Origin: Pseudomonas fluorescens
GTDB lineage: Bacteria; Pseudomonadota; Gammaproteobacteria; Pseudomonadales; Pseudomonadaceae
Direction: 5' to 3'
Assembly (NCBI RefSeq): GCF_900636825.1
Contig: NZ_LR134318.1
Location: 3,753,501 to 3,817,500 of the forward strand
Length of the DNA stretch: 64,000 bases
This document shows, piece after piece, positions 63,139 through 64,000 of the stretch (its first letter is position 1; each line of letters opens with the position of its first letter). The translations under genes were made by a program, and so were the position numbers. Below the pieces are notes generated by a model. It searched no databases. It was not told the origin of the DNA and saw only the letters and a program-made list of their open reading frames with translations.

Positions 63139-63163
63139 GTGTGCACTTCTAACGCAAAATCAA

Positions 63164-64000
63164 TCAGTCGGCTGCTGGAGCTTCTACCGGCTTGACTGCT
63201 TCTTCGTAGGAGACCGATTTGTCGGTCACACTAGCTTTCTGCAGAACAGTATCCACAACTTGTTCTTCCAGCACAACCGAACGCACTTCGTTCAGTTGCT
63301 GCTCGTTTTTGTAGTACCACGATACAACCTGCTCTGGCTCCTGGTAAGCGGAAGCCATTTCCTGAATCATTTCGCGAACGCGAGCTTCGTCAGGCTTGAG
63401 GTCGAACTGCTTGACCACTTCAGCGACGATCAGGCCCAGCACGACGCGGCGCTTGGCTTGCTCTTCGAACAGCTCGGCCGGCAGTTGATCAGGTTTGATG
63501 TTGCCACCGAACTGCTGAACAGCCTGCACGCGCAGACGATCAACTTCGCTGGACAGCAGGGCTTTTGGCACTTCGATCGGGTTGGTGGCCAGCAGACCGT
63601 CCATTACCTGATTCTTGACCTTGGATTTGATCGCCTGACGCAGTTCACGCTCCATGTTCTTGCGAACTTCGGTGCGGAAACCGTCGATGCCGCTTTCCTT
63701 GATGCCGAATTGAGCGAAGAACTCTTCGTTCAGCTCAGGCAGTTTAGGCTCGGAGACAGTGTTGACAGTCACGGTGAACTCGGCGGTTTTACCAGCCAGG
63801 TCCAGGTTCTGATAGTCCTCTGGGAAGGTCAGGTTCAGAACGCGCTCTTCGCCGGCTTTAGCGCCAACCAGGCCGTCTTCGAAGCCCGGGATCATGCGGC
63901 CGGAACCCAGTACCAACTGAGTGCCTTTAGCGGAACCGCCAGCGAACACTTCGCCATCAACCTTGCCAACGAAGTCGATGTTCAGCTGGTCTTCGTTCTG
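63164..64000 (-). CDS. tig: Trigger factor (partial, N-terminus off right edge)
   Basis: The reading frame is open to the window edge, so about 279 C-terminal residues of a protein of about 436 are here; the ribosome-binding N-terminal domain is missing. The FKBP-like PPIase domain is at the start (QLNIDFVGKVDGEVFAGGSA, MIPGFEDGLVGAKAGEERVL), and the C-terminal chaperone arms follow (residues EVPKALLSSEVDRLRVQAVQ and so on). Trigger factor meets nascent chains at the ribosome exit. It is first in the tig-clpP-clpX-lon-hupB-ppiD block. Confidence 0.95.
   Translation of the reverse strand, partial: QNEDQLNIDFVGKVDGEVFAGGSAKGTQLVLGSGRMIPGFEDGLVGAKAGEERVLNLTFPEDYQNLDLAGKTAEFTVTVNTVSEPKLPELNEEFFAQFGIKESGIDGFRTEVRKNMERELRQAIKSKVKNQVMDGLLATNPIEVPKALLSSEVDRLRVQAVQQFGGNIKPDQLPAELFEEQAKRRVVLGLIVAEVVKQFDLKPDEARVREMIQEMASAYQEPEQVVSWYYKNEQQLNEVRSVVLEEQVVDTVLQKASVTDKSVSYEEAVKPVEAPAAD

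Overview
The window is a chromosomal segment of a Pseudomonas of the P. fluorescens group. The reasons are the gene order tig-clpP-clpX-lon-hupB-ppiD at the right end, the presence of CrcY- and PrrF-type regulatory RNAs, a liu leucine-catabolism cluster, TamAB, and many Pseudomonas-type REP hairpins (cores such as GATCGCAGCCTGCGGCAGCT and GTGGGAGC-GGCTTGC) in almost every intergenic gap. No rRNA operon, insertion sequence, integrase or CRISPR array was seen.

Layout. 1-9.5 kb: a partial MarR regulator with two operator palindromes, tamB/tamA (outer-membrane biogenesis, overlapping GTGA junction), a GNAT acetyltransferase, xthA, and a PstS-like/OmpA fusion. 9.6-12 kb: an acyl-CoA dehydrogenase facing away from a LysR regulator. 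12-22 kb: leucine/isovalerate degradation. liuR and liuE (HMG-CoA lyase) lie upstream and liuABCD downstream; between them sit the carbon-catabolite-control RNA CrcY (sigma-54 promoter, six A-rich Hfq/Crc motifs, terminator) and a divergent acyl-CoA synthetase. The same 16-bp LiuR-type palindrome precedes liuR and occurs twice before liuA. 22-26 kb: an S24/XRE repressor divergent from a DUF6124-type small protein, the Fur-controlled sRNA PrrF, an M14 carboxypeptidase and an MFS exporter. 26-29 kb: a catalase-like peroxidase/cytochrome b561 pair divergent from an ECF sigma/anti-sigma pair, with matching ECF promoter elements in both directions. 29.2-30.1 kb: a 136-bp tandem REP array.

30.2-39.3 kb is the most accessory part: ZapE, a decayed copy of the 3' part of an Ig-like repeat gene, the intact 989-residue Ig-like repeat protein, a leucine-rich-repeat protein kinase, a YebC-type regulator and an orphan short VgrG. 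39.3-46.5 kb is a 2-aminoethylphosphonate cluster: phnW, phnX, two LysR regulators, an OPA-type MFS transporter and an FAD-dependent amine oxidase. 46.5-55.5 kb: a hexapeptide-repeat protein, a second cytochrome b561, a D-cysteine desulfhydrase/ACC-deaminase-like enzyme, fadH, a carbon-nitrogen hydrolase with an AraC regulator, a 28-residue acidic protein, a DUF2242 lipoprotein and a 71-bp tandem REP array. 56-64 kb: ppiD, a tRNA-Asp-like degenerate RNA gene with its own terminator, hupB, lon, clpX, clpP and partial tig, which form a protein-quality-control block.

The observations most worth following are the tRNA-Asp-like RNA gene, the decayed tail copy beside the Ig-like gene, CrcY embedded inside the leucine cluster, the mirrored ECF promoters, and the FAD oxidase linked to phosphonate catabolism.
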